In this document: piece after piece, positions 9,150 to 16,672 of the stretch
Position numbering within the stretch: the first letter of the stretch is position 1
Layout: every line of letters begins with the position of its first letter
Origin: Actinomadura chibensis NBRC 106107
Lineage (GTDB): Bacteria; Actinomycetota; Actinomycetes; Streptosporangiales; Streptosporangiaceae
Direction of reading: 5' to 3'
NCBI RefSeq assembly: GCF_001552135.1
Contig: NZ_BCQP01000060.1
Span: 1-64,000 of the forward strand
Length of the DNA: 64,000 nt
Notes under the pieces: model-generated
Database searches by the model: none
The model's input: only the letters and a program-made list of their open reading frames with translations
What the model was told of the DNA's origin: nothing
Program-made: the position numbers and the translations under genes

Positions 9150-9935
9150 CTAGTGGTGCCATTCGCCGGAATTGACGTCCAGGCATTGCCCGGTGATCGC
9201 GCGGGCCAGCGGGGACAGCATGAACACCACGGCGTCGGCGACCTCGTCCGGTTCGGGCAGCCTGCGCAGGTCGGTGGTCGCGGCGTTCTCGTCGTACACC
9301 TGCTGGGCCGTGACGCCGCGCTTCTTCGCGAGATGGTCGAAGTACCACTTGAGGTTGTCGGCCCAGATGTAGCCCGGCGCGATCGTGTTCACGCGGACGC
9401 CGCGCGGGCCCAGTTCCGTCGACAGGTTCTGCGCCATCGCGAGCAGCGCCGCCTTGGCCATCTTGTACGCGCCGAACGTCCGCCGGGAATGGCGCAGCAC
9501 CGCCGAGTTCACCATCACGACCGAACCGCCGCACGCTTCCAGGGCGGGGACGAAAAGCCTTGTCAGCCGCAATGCCGCCAGCACGTTCGTCTCGAAACCC
9601 GCCCGCACCGCGTCAATGTCGACCGTTGTGAGGTCCTTGAGCGGAGGCGTCGCGAAGGCGTTGTTGACGAGGCCGTCCACGCGCCCGCACGATTCCAGCG
9701 CGGTGGCCGCCAGCCGTTCGCAGGCCGCCGCATCCGTGATGTCGGTCGGGACCGTCACCGCGCGTTGCCCCAGTTTCTCGACCTCTCCTGCCACCTCATC
9801 GAGCCGTTTCTCATTGCGCGCGGCGAGCACGACGTCCGCCCCGGCCTTCGCGCACCGCACGGCCAGCCCGCGCCCGAGTCCCGGCCCGACGCCGGAGACG
9901 ACCACGACCTTTCCGGCCAGCAGCCCGGCGCCCAT
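9150..9935 (-). CDS. SDR-family oxidoreductase
   Basis: A 261-residue short-chain dehydrogenase/reductase. The cofactor motif SGVGPGLGRG is at residues 14-23, NNA at about 91-93, catalytic Ser144, and YxxxK as Tyr157/Lys161. The first glycine motif is GxGxGLG rather than the common GxxxGIG. The ATG at 9935 overlaps the stop of the DUF1214 gene (TGATG), so the two are coupled; an upstream in-frame start would run into that gene. In this setting it probably oxidises or reduces a steroid-like or other hydrophobic substrate. Confidence 0.9.
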   Translation of the reverse strand: MGAGLLAGKVVVVSGVGPGLGRGLAVRCAKAGADVVLAARNEKRLDEVAGEVEKLGQRAVTVPTDITDAAACERLAATALESCGRVDGLVNNAFATPPLKDLTTVDIDAVRAGFETNVLAALRLTRLFVPALEACGGSVVMVNSAVLRHSRRTFGAYKMAKAALLAMAQNLSTELGPRGVRVNTIAPGYIWADNLKWYFDHLAKKRGVTAQQVYDENAATTDLRRLPEPDEVADAVVFMLSPLARAITGQCLDVNSGEWHH

Positions 9936-11152
9936 CAGCCGAGCATCCTGCGCGCGACCGCGACCTGCCGGGCCGCGATCCGGTCCGCCCATTCCGCCCG
10001 GGTGACCCGTTGCCGATCATGGAACGGGAGGCGGCTCGGCAGCGCGTCGAACGGCATCACCTCGGCGGTCGGGCCGTCCGCCGGGGTGAGGTCGCGGGTC
10101 AGGCGCTGCCAGCGGAACTGCAGGTAGCCGCGCCGGTGCCCGGTGCGCTCCACCCAGTTGGCGAGGCCGGGGTCGCGCTCGCTGACGATGTAGCGGATCA
10201 TGCCGTCCTCGTCCACCCGGGCCTGGTCGGCGGTGAGGCTCGTCTGGTGGTTGATGTAGTCGAGCGAGACGTACCACATGCTGCCGAGCTGGAAGCCCTG
10301 GTACGGCGCGACCGCGCGGTCGGCGGCCGGGGCCGTGATCACCATGACCTCGTCGTCGTCCAGGTCGTAGTGGCCGACCGAGGAGAACTGCGTCGAAAGG
10401 CCGCCGGGCGTCGGCCGCGGCTCGGTCAGCGTGTTCACCGGCAATCGCAGATAATGCCATTCGGGAAAGGCGAGGAAAGTGCGGATCCTGGCGAGCAGCA
10501 TCTTCCCGGCCACCGCGTACCGCCGCGCCATCCGGTCGGCCGGGACGGGCGGCGGCGACGTCCCGAGCGTGTCGGCGCGGTGGATGCGGATCTCACCGGG
10601 ACGCTCCCTCGCCCAGTCGCTGAACACCTCCCGCACGATCAGCATCGCCGACCCGGGCGCGAGTGCGACGTACCCCGGGCCCGCGCCGGGTTTCGGCGGG
10701 CCGAAACGGAGCTGGAACGTCCCGTCGGCGGCGATGTCCAGTTCGCGGTCGTCGAACGCGGTGAGGCTGTCCGGCGACCGGGCGGGCGAGTAGTCGCCGT
10801 TCATCACCTGGAAGCTCAGGTCGGCGGTGGTGCCGCGGCGCCCGGTGACGACGTATTCGGCGTCGTCCCGGATGTAGGCGTGGAAATAGAGCGTGTCCGG
10901 ATTATCGAGCCCGAGTTTCGTGTACGGGCCGGTCGAGGACGCGAAATACGGATGGTCGCGCTGGTAGGCGCCCACCATGTGCAGCGAGGCCTTGATGCTT
11001 CCGGCCAGGTAATCCAGCCCTTCGGCGAGATCCTGGTCGGTCTTGACGTGCGGCGCGCCGCGGATGATCCGCTCGGCCTCGACGATCGCGTCGGCGAACG
11101 TCCGGGTGACATCGCCGTCACCCGCAGGGCTTGGTGCTGGGTCGTTGGCCAC
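9935..11152 (-). CDS. DUF1214 domain protein
   Basis: A 405-residue protein of the DUF1254/DUF1214 type, a beta-rich fold of unknown enzymology. Recognisable are KLGLDNPDTLYFHAYI near the N-terminus and the C-terminal YQGFQLGSMWYVSLDY and NHQTSLT stretches. The GTG start at 11152 has AGGGGAG about 4 nt upstream. It is the first gene of a three-gene operon (DUF1214, SDR, sulfotransferase). Proteins of this group occur in actinobacterial catabolic clusters for hydrophobic compounds; its reaction is unknown. Confidence 0.82.
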   Translation of the reverse strand: MANDPAPSPAGDGDVTRTFADAIVEAERIIRGAPHVKTDQDLAEGLDYLAGSIKASLHMVGAYQRDHPYFASSTGPYTKLGLDNPDTLYFHAYIRDDAEYVVTGRRGTTADLSFQVMNGDYSPARSPDSLTAFDDRELDIAADGTFQLRFGPPKPGAGPGYVALAPGSAMLIVREVFSDWARERPGEIRIHRADTLGTSPPPVPADRMARRYAVAGKMLLARIRTFLAFPEWHYLRLPVNTLTEPRPTPGGLSTQFSSVGHYDLDDDEVMVITAPAADRAVAPYQGFQLGSMWYVSLDYINHQTSLTADQARVDEDGMIRYIVSERDPGLANWVERTGHRRGYLQFRWQRLTRDLTPADGPTAEVMPFDALPSRLPFHDRQRVTRAEWADRIAARQVAVARRMLG

Positions 11153-11222
11153 CGGGCTCCCCTGGAATCGCGGCGCCGGACCGCGCGGTGCGCCGGTCGC
11201 GGCCGAGTCACTGCGCGGGACG

Positions 11223-11238
11223 CTAGAACTCGTTCTAG
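11223..11238. promoter_or_regulatory. KstR-type palindromic operator 1
   Basis: Perfect inverted repeat CTAGAAC-TC-GTTCTAG in the short gap upstream of the DUF1214 gene and just past the 3' end of the SnoaL-like gene. As I recall it, the mycobacterial KstR consensus is TnnAACnnGTTnnA, and the central 14 bases (TAGAACTCGTTCTA) match it fully. KstR is the TetR-family repressor of cholesterol catabolism. The regulator is not in this window. Confidence 0.65.
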
Positions 11239-11261
11239 GACGGGTCAAGCCGCCGTCCCGG

Positions 11262-11750
11262 TCACCGGGAGCCCCCTCCGGACGCGCGGTCGCCGGTCGT
11301 CGTGAAGGCCAGGCTCGGCACGTCGTCCAGCGACACCGTGTACTCGTACGTGCGGCGGTGCCCGGTCCGCGCGACGCGCCAGCGGCCGTCCGCGCCGCGC
11401 CGGTACTCGTCGCGGTAGAACGCGGCGCCCCGGATGAGCAGGCGACTCTCCGGGATGATGATCGTGTCGTCCAGGGACCAGACGCCGGTGGCACGGTCGC
11501 CGTCCACGTCGATCTCCGGGCAGCCGGCGGTGTGCGCGGAGATCATCCCGGGGCCGAGGTTGGCGCGCATGTAGCCGATGATGGCGTCGCGCCCCTCCAG
11601 CGTGAGGGTCCGGCCGAGCACCGGGGTGTCGTACTCGGCGACGGCGTCGCCCGTGAAGACCTCGGCGAACTCGTCCCACAGCTTCAGGTCGACGCAGCGC
11701 AGGTAGCGGTGCTTCAGGCGGCGGATCTCTTCCAGCGCGATCAGGTCCAT
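11262..11750 (-). CDS. SnoaL-like (NTF2-fold) protein
   Basis: A 162-residue SnoaL-like protein of the NTF2 fold: an N-terminal helix (ALEEIRRLKHRYLRCVDLKL), then WDEFAEVFTGDAVAEYD and a C-terminal beta sheet (WRVARTGHRRTYEYTV). This fold includes polyketide cyclases, ketosteroid isomerases and dehydratases. The ATG at 11750 was chosen because the helix starts right after it. It is upstream of the DUF1214/SDR/sulfotransferase operon on the same strand, with its own operator-like palindrome. Confidence 0.85.
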   Translation of the reverse strand: MDLIALEEIRRLKHRYLRCVDLKLWDEFAEVFTGDAVAEYDTPVLGRTLTLEGRDAIIGYMRANLGPGMISAHTAGCPEIDVDGDRATGVWSLDDTIIIPESRLLIRGAAFYRDEYRRGADGRWRVARTGHRRTYEYTVSLDDVPSLAFTTTGDRASGGGSR

Positions 11751-11783
11751 GCGCCCCAGCCTGACGCGTCCCGGCCGCCGAGA

Positions 11784-11799
11784 CAAGAACAGGTTCTAG
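11784..11799. promoter_or_regulatory. KstR-type palindromic operator 2
   Basis: Imperfect palindrome CAAGAACAGGTTCTAG about 35 bases upstream of the SnoaL-like start, with AGAAC and GTTCT arms and a 2-base spacer. It matches the KstR-type consensus at every fixed position except the first T. Its resemblance to the site at 11223 suggests that one regulator controls both transcripts. Confidence 0.55.
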
Positions 11800-11964
11800 C
11801 TTGGCGCGGGGCGGATCCCGCCGTTCCGGCACGAGTGATCATTATCACCGGCCCGATACGGCAAACTTCGCCATTCCCGCAGTTCAGACGCCTTTCCCGA
11901 CGCTCGCCACATTCGGTCCGATTGATTATGATCCCCCAGATGACCTAAAAGCGGGAGGCTCTCG

Positions 11965-12435
11965 ATGGCGGGGATGGCTGGGAGTGAGCTGGAACATCTG
12001 CTCAACCTCACGCGGGCCGTACTGGGAACCGAGGCGCCGGGAACCAACGCGCCGGGAACCAGCGCAACGGGAACCGAACCGCAAAGCGCCGGAAAGCAGG
12101 ACCGGCCGGGCGGTCCGAAGGCCGAGGGGCGCGGCGAGGCGGCCGAGGGCCTGATCCGCGCGACGGTCTCGGCGGACGGGGAGATCACGTCCATCGACCT
12201 CGCCCCGCGCGCGATGCGGATGTCGTCGGAGGAGATCGGCGAGCACGTCGCCGCCGCCGTCAACGCCGCCTTCCGCGACCTGCGGGCGGGCCCCGCCGCG
12301 CCGCCGGACGTCGCCGCGACCGAGCGGCTCGCCGCCCAGGCCCGCGAACTGCAGGACATGAGCATGCGTCAGATGCGGCAGACGGCGCAGTCGATCTCGG
12401 ATCTGATGGCTCAGTTGCACGGAGGGCGGCGATGA
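11965..12435 (+). CDS. YbaB/EbfC-family protein, first gene of the toxin locus
   Basis: A 156-residue protein with a YbaB/EbfC-like core (LIRATVSADGEITSIDLAP, then MRMSSEEIGEHVAAAVNAAF), the fold of a nucleoid-associated DNA-binding dimer. In actinomycetes such proteins commonly open operons for WXG100 proteins and T7SS toxins. Residues of about 21-40 are a linker with four GT-containing five-residue units, encoded by four 15-base tandem repeats. A GGGAGG site precedes the ATG. The stop overlaps the WXG100 start by ATGA. Confidence 0.85.
   Translation: MAGMAGSELEHLLNLTRAVLGTEAPGTNAPGTSATGTEPQSAGKQDRPGGPKAEGRGEAAEGLIRATVSADGEITSIDLAPRAMRMSSEEIGEHVAAAVNAAFRDLRAGPAAPPDVAATERLAAQARELQDMSMRQMRQTAQSISDLMAQLHGGRR
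12024..12083 (+). repeat. four 15-base tandem repeats inside the YbaB-like gene
   Basis: Four units that each begin GGGAACC, at 12024, 12039, 12054 and 12069. They encode a flexible Gly-Thr-Ala-Pro linker. Because the unit length is a multiple of three, copy number could vary without breaking the frame. Confidence 0.85.
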
Positions 12436-12758
12436 CCGAGAGTTTCCAGGTTTCACCCGACCAGATCACCGCGTCCGCCGAACGGCTCAAGCAGGTGGCG
12501 GACGAGTTCTCCCAGCAGGTGTCGCAGTTCCAGTCGGAGATCACCGGATTCGGCGAGCCATGGGGCGGCGACGACATGGGAATGCTCATCGGAATCGCGC
12601 ACGCCGCGTGCTTCGAGGCCGCGATGAAATGCTTCCAGGAGAATTCCGAGGAACTCGGCGAGCGCGCGGAGGCGCTGAAGGCGGTCGCGAAGAACTACAC
12701 CAAGATGGAAGAGTCCAACGTCCAGAGCGTCAATTCCGTCGCCAAGGCACTGGGGTGA
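12432..12758 (+). CDS. WXG100-family type VII secretion protein
   Basis: A 108-residue helical protein of the WXG100 (ESAT-6-like) family. A first helix (ITASAERLKQVADEFSQQV) is followed by the turn PWGGDD with Trp44, then a second helix (FEAAMKCFQENSEELGERAE). Such proteins are exported by, or chaperone cargo to, the ESX/type VII system. Its ATG overlaps the YbaB-like stop. The next gene starts 3 bases after its stop, so all three are one transcription unit. Confidence 0.9.
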   Translation: MTESFQVSPDQITASAERLKQVADEFSQQVSQFQSEITGFGEPWGGDDMGMLIGIAHAACFEAAMKCFQENSEELGERAEALKAVAKNYTKMEESNVQSVNSVAKALG

Positions 12759-12761
12759 TCG

Positions 12762-13256
12762 ATGGGCCTGCAACTGCCCGGTGAGCTCATCAGCCTCCTC
12801 GGGATGCTCGGCTTCTCCTGGCCGGAGGCCGACGAGACGAAGCTGATGGAGATGGGCGGCAAGTGGATCTCCTTCGGCGGGACGCTCCAATCCACGTCCG
12901 CCAATGCCGACCAGGTCGCGCAGGGCGTCTGGACGTCCAACAAAGGCGAGGACTTCGAGGCCTTCCAGAAGGACTGGACGGACGAGGAGGCCGCGTCCGC
13001 GAACATCCGCGGCGCCGGAACCGACTGCATGCTCGTCGGCGCCGGACTCCTCATCGCGGGCGTCGTGGTGCTGGCCTTGAAGATCAATGTGATCGTCCAG
13101 CTCATCATCCTCGCCATCCAGATAGCGCAGGCCATCGCGACCGCCGTCGCCACCTTCGGCGCGTCCCTGGCCGAGATCCCGATCTTCAAGATGATCAGCC
13201 AGGCGATCATCGACCAGCTCCTCAACATGGCGGTGGAGGCGCTGCTCAATGGCTAA
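12762..13256 (+). CDS. WXG-like/transmembrane leader protein of a T7SS toxin
   Basis: A 164-residue protein. The first 90 residues are helical and resemble the WXG100-like N-terminal domain of T7SS polymorphic toxins (KWISFGGTLQSTSANADQVA, then FEAFQKDWTDEEA). After this come two or three hydrophobic segments (about 93-109 and 111-134). In related toxins this leader is fused to a C-terminal toxin domain. Here the frame ends and the deaminase starts in the +1 frame, overlapping by 8 bases. It probably delivers or anchors the deaminase. A split gene and a frameshifted single gene are both possible. Confidence 0.7.
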   Translation: MGLQLPGELISLLGMLGFSWPEADETKLMEMGGKWISFGGTLQSTSANADQVAQGVWTSNKGEDFEAFQKDWTDEEAASANIRGAGTDCMLVGAGLLIAGVVVLALKINVIVQLIILAIQIAQAIATAVATFGASLAEIPIFKMISQAIIDQLLNMAVEALLNG

Positions 13257-13893
13257 GCACAAGGGCGGCGGCCACAAGGCGGGCGGCAAGCCCGGCGGCA
13301 AACCGGGAGGCAAGCCGGGCGCGGCCGGGGCGAAGGTCATCTCCAAGGTCCTCTCGGAGACCCGCACCTTCCACAGCCGCAGCGGAAAGACCCGCGAATA
13401 CGAGCTCATCCACCCGAACAAGGCGCGCGAGGGCGAGCTTTCCAAGAAATACCACATGAAAGACCGGAAGCCCGGCGAGCAGGGCAAGACCGGTCCCAAT
13501 GTGCGGACCCGCAAGGTCGACCGCGACAGCAACGACCTCGCCCGCGCGGTGGACGACGCCCGCAAGGCCACCGGCGACAAGTCGGGACGCAACTTCGCCG
13601 CCTTCCGCTACATCGACAAGAACGGCGAAGAGCGCATCATGGTCGCGCGCAGCGACGGCCGGCACTCGGAGAAGCGCGCCGGGATGGAGATCCTCGAACG
13701 CGGCGGAAAGCTCAAAGAGGTCTATACCGAGCGGCAGCCGTGCGACATCCCGGGGGCGTGGTGCGAGGAATGGATACCCAGATACTTCAAGAACAAGGTC
13801 GACGTGACCTACAGCTATCCTTATGACAATGACATACCTGGTTCCAAGTCCGCCGCGAACTCGGCCGTCAAGAGACATGCCGGAAAACTCTGA
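13249..13893 (+). CDS. polymorphic-toxin deaminase-fold protein
   Basis: A 214-residue protein with a basic N-terminus containing three GGKP units. Its C-terminal half shows a zinc-dependent deaminase signature: HSE at residues 139-141 (zinc His and catalytic Glu), then VYTERQPC, with Cys165 and Cys172 as the Cys pair (PC-x6-C). This is the pattern of toxin nucleic-acid/nucleotide deaminases (XOO_2897- or YwqJ-like groups). The exact group and the substrate cannot be told by eye. A GGAGG site at 13235-13239 supports the ATG. It follows the leader gene and precedes possible immunity genes, as an effector would. Confidence 0.75.
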   Translation: MAKHKGGGHKAGGKPGGKPGGKPGAAGAKVISKVLSETRTFHSRSGKTREYELIHPNKAREGELSKKYHMKDRKPGEQGKTGPNVRTRKVDRDSNDLARAVDDARKATGDKSGRNFAAFRYIDKNGEERIMVARSDGRHSEKRAGMEILERGGKLKEVYTERQPCDIPGAWCEEWIPRYFKNKVDVTYSYPYDNDIPGSKSAANSAVKRHAGKL

Positions 13894-13929
13894 CCGCCGC
13901 GGGGCCATGGCCGGAAGGGCGGAGCGGCC

Positions 13930-15840
13930 ATGAACGGGCGGTTCGGCGACGTCGCCGACTGGGCCGGGCTCGTCCACGCCTACGGCCCCGCCGCCGACCT
14001 GCCCGGCACGCTGGAGCGCGTCGCGTCCGACGACGCGGCGGTCGTCGAGCGCGCCCTCTACGACCTGTCCGGGAGCATCTACCACCAGGGGTGGGTGTAT
14101 CCGGCGACCGTTCCGGCGGTCGGCGTCCTGTACGAGCTGGTGTCCGACCCGGGCACGCACCACCGCCCGGAGATCCTCCGGCTGCTCTCCGACATCGCGG
14201 GCGCCGGCTGGGAGCTCGAAGAGCACGACGCGGACGAATACGACGAACCCGACCTCGCGACGGTGCTGGCCTGGGCGCGGGACGCGCGGGCCGCCGTCGA
14301 GGAGGGCGTCCCGACGCTGACGAGCCTGCTGGACGACGGCGACCCCGCCGTCCGCGCCGCCGCGCCCGTCGTCCTCGCCGACTTCCCGGACCATGATCCC
14401 GATCTCGTCCCGCGCCTGCAGTCGGCCGCCGTCGCGGAGGACGACGCGGGCGCCGCCGCCAGCATGGTCCTCGCCGTCGGCGACATGTGCTGCGAACGCG
14501 CCGAACGCCCGCTCGGCTGGCTGCGCGAGCGCGGCGCCGACCGGCGGCGCGAGGTGCGCGCCGCCGCCGCCGTCGCCCTGCTCTGGTGCGAGGTGGACGA
14601 CCTCGGCGACGACCTGCTCCACGCCGTCTCGGAGGAGATCCAGGCGCCGGAGTCGGCGCTCGACGACCAGCTCTGGGTGCTCGACGGCGGCCGCGTCGGC
14701 TTCTTCACCTCGGCGCTCGACCTGCATCCCGGGGCGCAGATCGGCCTCGCGCGCGACGCGCTCGCCGTCCCCGGGACGGCGTCCGTCCACCGCGCGGGCC
14801 AGGTCATGCGCGCGTGGCGGGCCGGTCCGGCGGAGCTGCTCCCCGCCCTCGCCGGGCTCCTCGGCAACGACGACGAGGAGGTCGTCAAGGACGCCGTCTG
14901 GGAAATCAAGCAGGGCGGACCGGACATCGCGCTCGTCGCCGACGCGCTCGTCCCGCTGCTCGGCCACCCGCACGACCTGATCGCGGGCAGCGCCCTGGAG
15001 GCGCTCGGCCGCGTCGGCGACCCGCGCTGCGTCGCCGCCCTCGCCGCCGACCTCGCCGAACCGCGCCTGTCGTTCCACCCGTCCGCCGCGCTCGGCGGGA
15101 TGAGCGCGCACGCCGACGTGCTGCTCGATTCCGTCCGGGAATTCCTAGGCGACCCCAAGAAGGGCACCGGGTTCGCGGGCAATTATCTGAACAGCGTCCT
15201 GGCGGGGCTCGCCGCGTGGGGCGACCGCGCGCTGCCGCTGCTGCCCGACTTGATCTCCCTGCTGGAGCGGCGCAAGGGCGTCCCGTTCGCCGCGCGCGCG
15301 CTGGCCGCGCTCGGGCCGTCCGCCGCGGACGCGGTGCCCGTCCTGCGCCGCTATCTCGGACGCAAGCACGGCCCGCAGAACAGCGAGAACGCCGCCTGGG
15401 CGATCTGGCGCATCACGGGCGACGGCGAGGAGCCGCTGCGCTTCCTGTCCGGAACGCTCCGCGACGGCCCCGACGACGAGGACGCCGAGCGCCTCTTCGA
15501 CCTCGGCCCCGCCGCCGCGCCCGCCCTGCCCCTGCTGGACGAGACCACGCCCGCGGGCGCCGCCATCGTCCAGCACGCAACGGGCGAAACAGGCCGGACG
15601 CTCCCCCACCTGGTCGACGCGGTGGCCGCGACCCCGACCGGGATGCTCGCCGTCCGCTGCCTCGGCGCCATCGGCGCGGACGCGGCGGCGGCCGTCCCCG
15701 ACATCCGCGAGATCGCCGAGAGCCCGCACGTGCTGGCGGACGGCCCGAGCACCGAGGTCGTCGCCACCGACCGCGCCTACCAGGCCATCGCCGCCGACGC
15801 CCTGGCCCGCATCACCGGAAAGGCCGCCTATGAGCGGTGA
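13930..15840 (+). CDS. HEAT-repeat protein
   Basis: A 636-residue protein made of helical HEAT-like repeats. Examples are VPTLTSLLDDGDPAVRAAAP, LLPALAGLLGNDDEEVVKDA and SALEALGRVGDPRCVAAL. No catalytic motif or membrane segment is visible. HEAT proteins are scaffolds, and similar ones occur among immunity or accessory genes of polymorphic toxin loci. It begins 36 bases after the deaminase stop, with a GGAGCGG site just upstream. Its end overlaps the next gene by 11 bases, so it belongs to the same operon. Its role in protection or assembly is inferred. Confidence 0.8.
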   Translation: MNGRFGDVADWAGLVHAYGPAADLPGTLERVASDDAAVVERALYDLSGSIYHQGWVYPATVPAVGVLYELVSDPGTHHRPEILRLLSDIAGAGWELEEHDADEYDEPDLATVLAWARDARAAVEEGVPTLTSLLDDGDPAVRAAAPVVLADFPDHDPDLVPRLQSAAVAEDDAGAAASMVLAVGDMCCERAERPLGWLRERGADRRREVRAAAAVALLWCEVDDLGDDLLHAVSEEIQAPESALDDQLWVLDGGRVGFFTSALDLHPGAQIGLARDALAVPGTASVHRAGQVMRAWRAGPAELLPALAGLLGNDDEEVVKDAVWEIKQGGPDIALVADALVPLLGHPHDLIAGSALEALGRVGDPRCVAALAADLAEPRLSFHPSAALGGMSAHADVLLDSVREFLGDPKKGTGFAGNYLNSVLAGLAAWGDRALPLLPDLISLLERRKGVPFAARALAALGPSAADAVPVLRRYLGRKHGPQNSENAAWAIWRITGDGEEPLRFLSGTLRDGPDDEDAERLFDLGPAAAPALPLLDETTPAGAAIVQHATGETGRTLPHLVDAVAATPTGMLAVRCLGAIGADAAAAVPDIREIAESPHVLADGPSTEVVATDRAYQAIAADALARITGKAAYER

Positions 15841-16672
15841 ATTGCTCGCGCATTTCGGCCCGCGGGGACTGCGGCGCTTTCCCGGCGAGGAACTGCCGGG
15901 CCCGCTGCCGTCCGGCGCGGCCGGGGCGCTCGCCGATCCGGGCCTGCCGCTCCAGGTCGGCCCGTATTTCACCGCGTCGACGGGCGAGCCGCTCGCACTC
16001 GGCGAATACGCCGCCTCCGTCGGCCATCCCGACCCGCCGCCCGACATCGCGGAACTGTGCCGCCTCGGCACCGACCAGGGCGCGGAGATCTGCGTGACGG
16101 ACGCAGGCGACGTCCAAGCCGTGTTCGTGGCCGCCGACGCGCCGCCGATGACCGTCAACGGCGACGTGCCCCGGTTCGCCGCGTGCCTGCTGGCCCTCGA
16201 CCGCTACCTCCCGCTGCTCGGATCGCCCGGTGACAGGGACCCCGTCGAGTTCTTCCGCGAACTCCGCGCCGCGCTGCTGCGCATAGACGAACCCGCGCTG
16301 GAGGACGACGAGGCATGGTGGCCGCGCGTCCTCGAACAGATCCGGCACGCGCTGAGCTACCCTTTCGCCGCCGCCGTCGAATACCAGGACGCGTCCGGCG
16401 GAAAGCACGTCGAGACGGAAGAGGCGCGCGTGGGACTGCCGCATCCCGAGCGGCTGCTCTGGGAAAGGCTCGACGCCAAGGGCATCACCCCAAAGCAGGT
16501 CACCCGCGTTTACACGGAGCTGGAACCGTGCTTTCTTCCCGGTAATTACTGCCGAATGCGGCTCGCCCGGTACGCGAACGCCGAATTCACCTACAGCTTC
16601 GACTACGGCGCGACGGCGGACGAGCGCGAGCGCGGTTTCCTCGAACTCATGCGGCAGGCGGCCCAGGGATGA
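15830..16672 (+). CDS. SUKH-4-like domain fused to a deaminase-fold domain (copy 1)
   Basis: A 280-residue protein. Residues of about 40-130 look like a SUKH-4 (SMI1/KNR4-type) immunity domain: GEYAASV, CRLGTDQGAEICV, then FAACLLALDRYL. The C-terminus carries a deaminase signature: HPE at 205-207 and VYTELEPC with Cys234 and Cys241 (PC-x6-C), matching the stand-alone toxin at 13249. An immunity fold fused to a toxin-type catalytic fold is unexpected. No secretion signal is seen, so it probably acts in the cytoplasm. It overlaps the HEAT gene by 11 bases and the next gene by ATGA. A close paralogue lies at 19199. Confidence 0.75.
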   Translation: MSGELLAHFGPRGLRRFPGEELPGPLPSGAAGALADPGLPLQVGPYFTASTGEPLALGEYAASVGHPDPPPDIAELCRLGTDQGAEICVTDAGDVQAVFVAADAPPMTVNGDVPRFAACLLALDRYLPLLGSPGDRDPVEFFRELRAALLRIDEPALEDDEAWWPRVLEQIRHALSYPFAAAVEYQDASGGKHVETEEARVGLPHPERLLWERLDAKGITPKQVTRVYTELEPCFLPGNYCRMRLARYANAEFTYSFDYGATADERERGFLELMRQAAQG

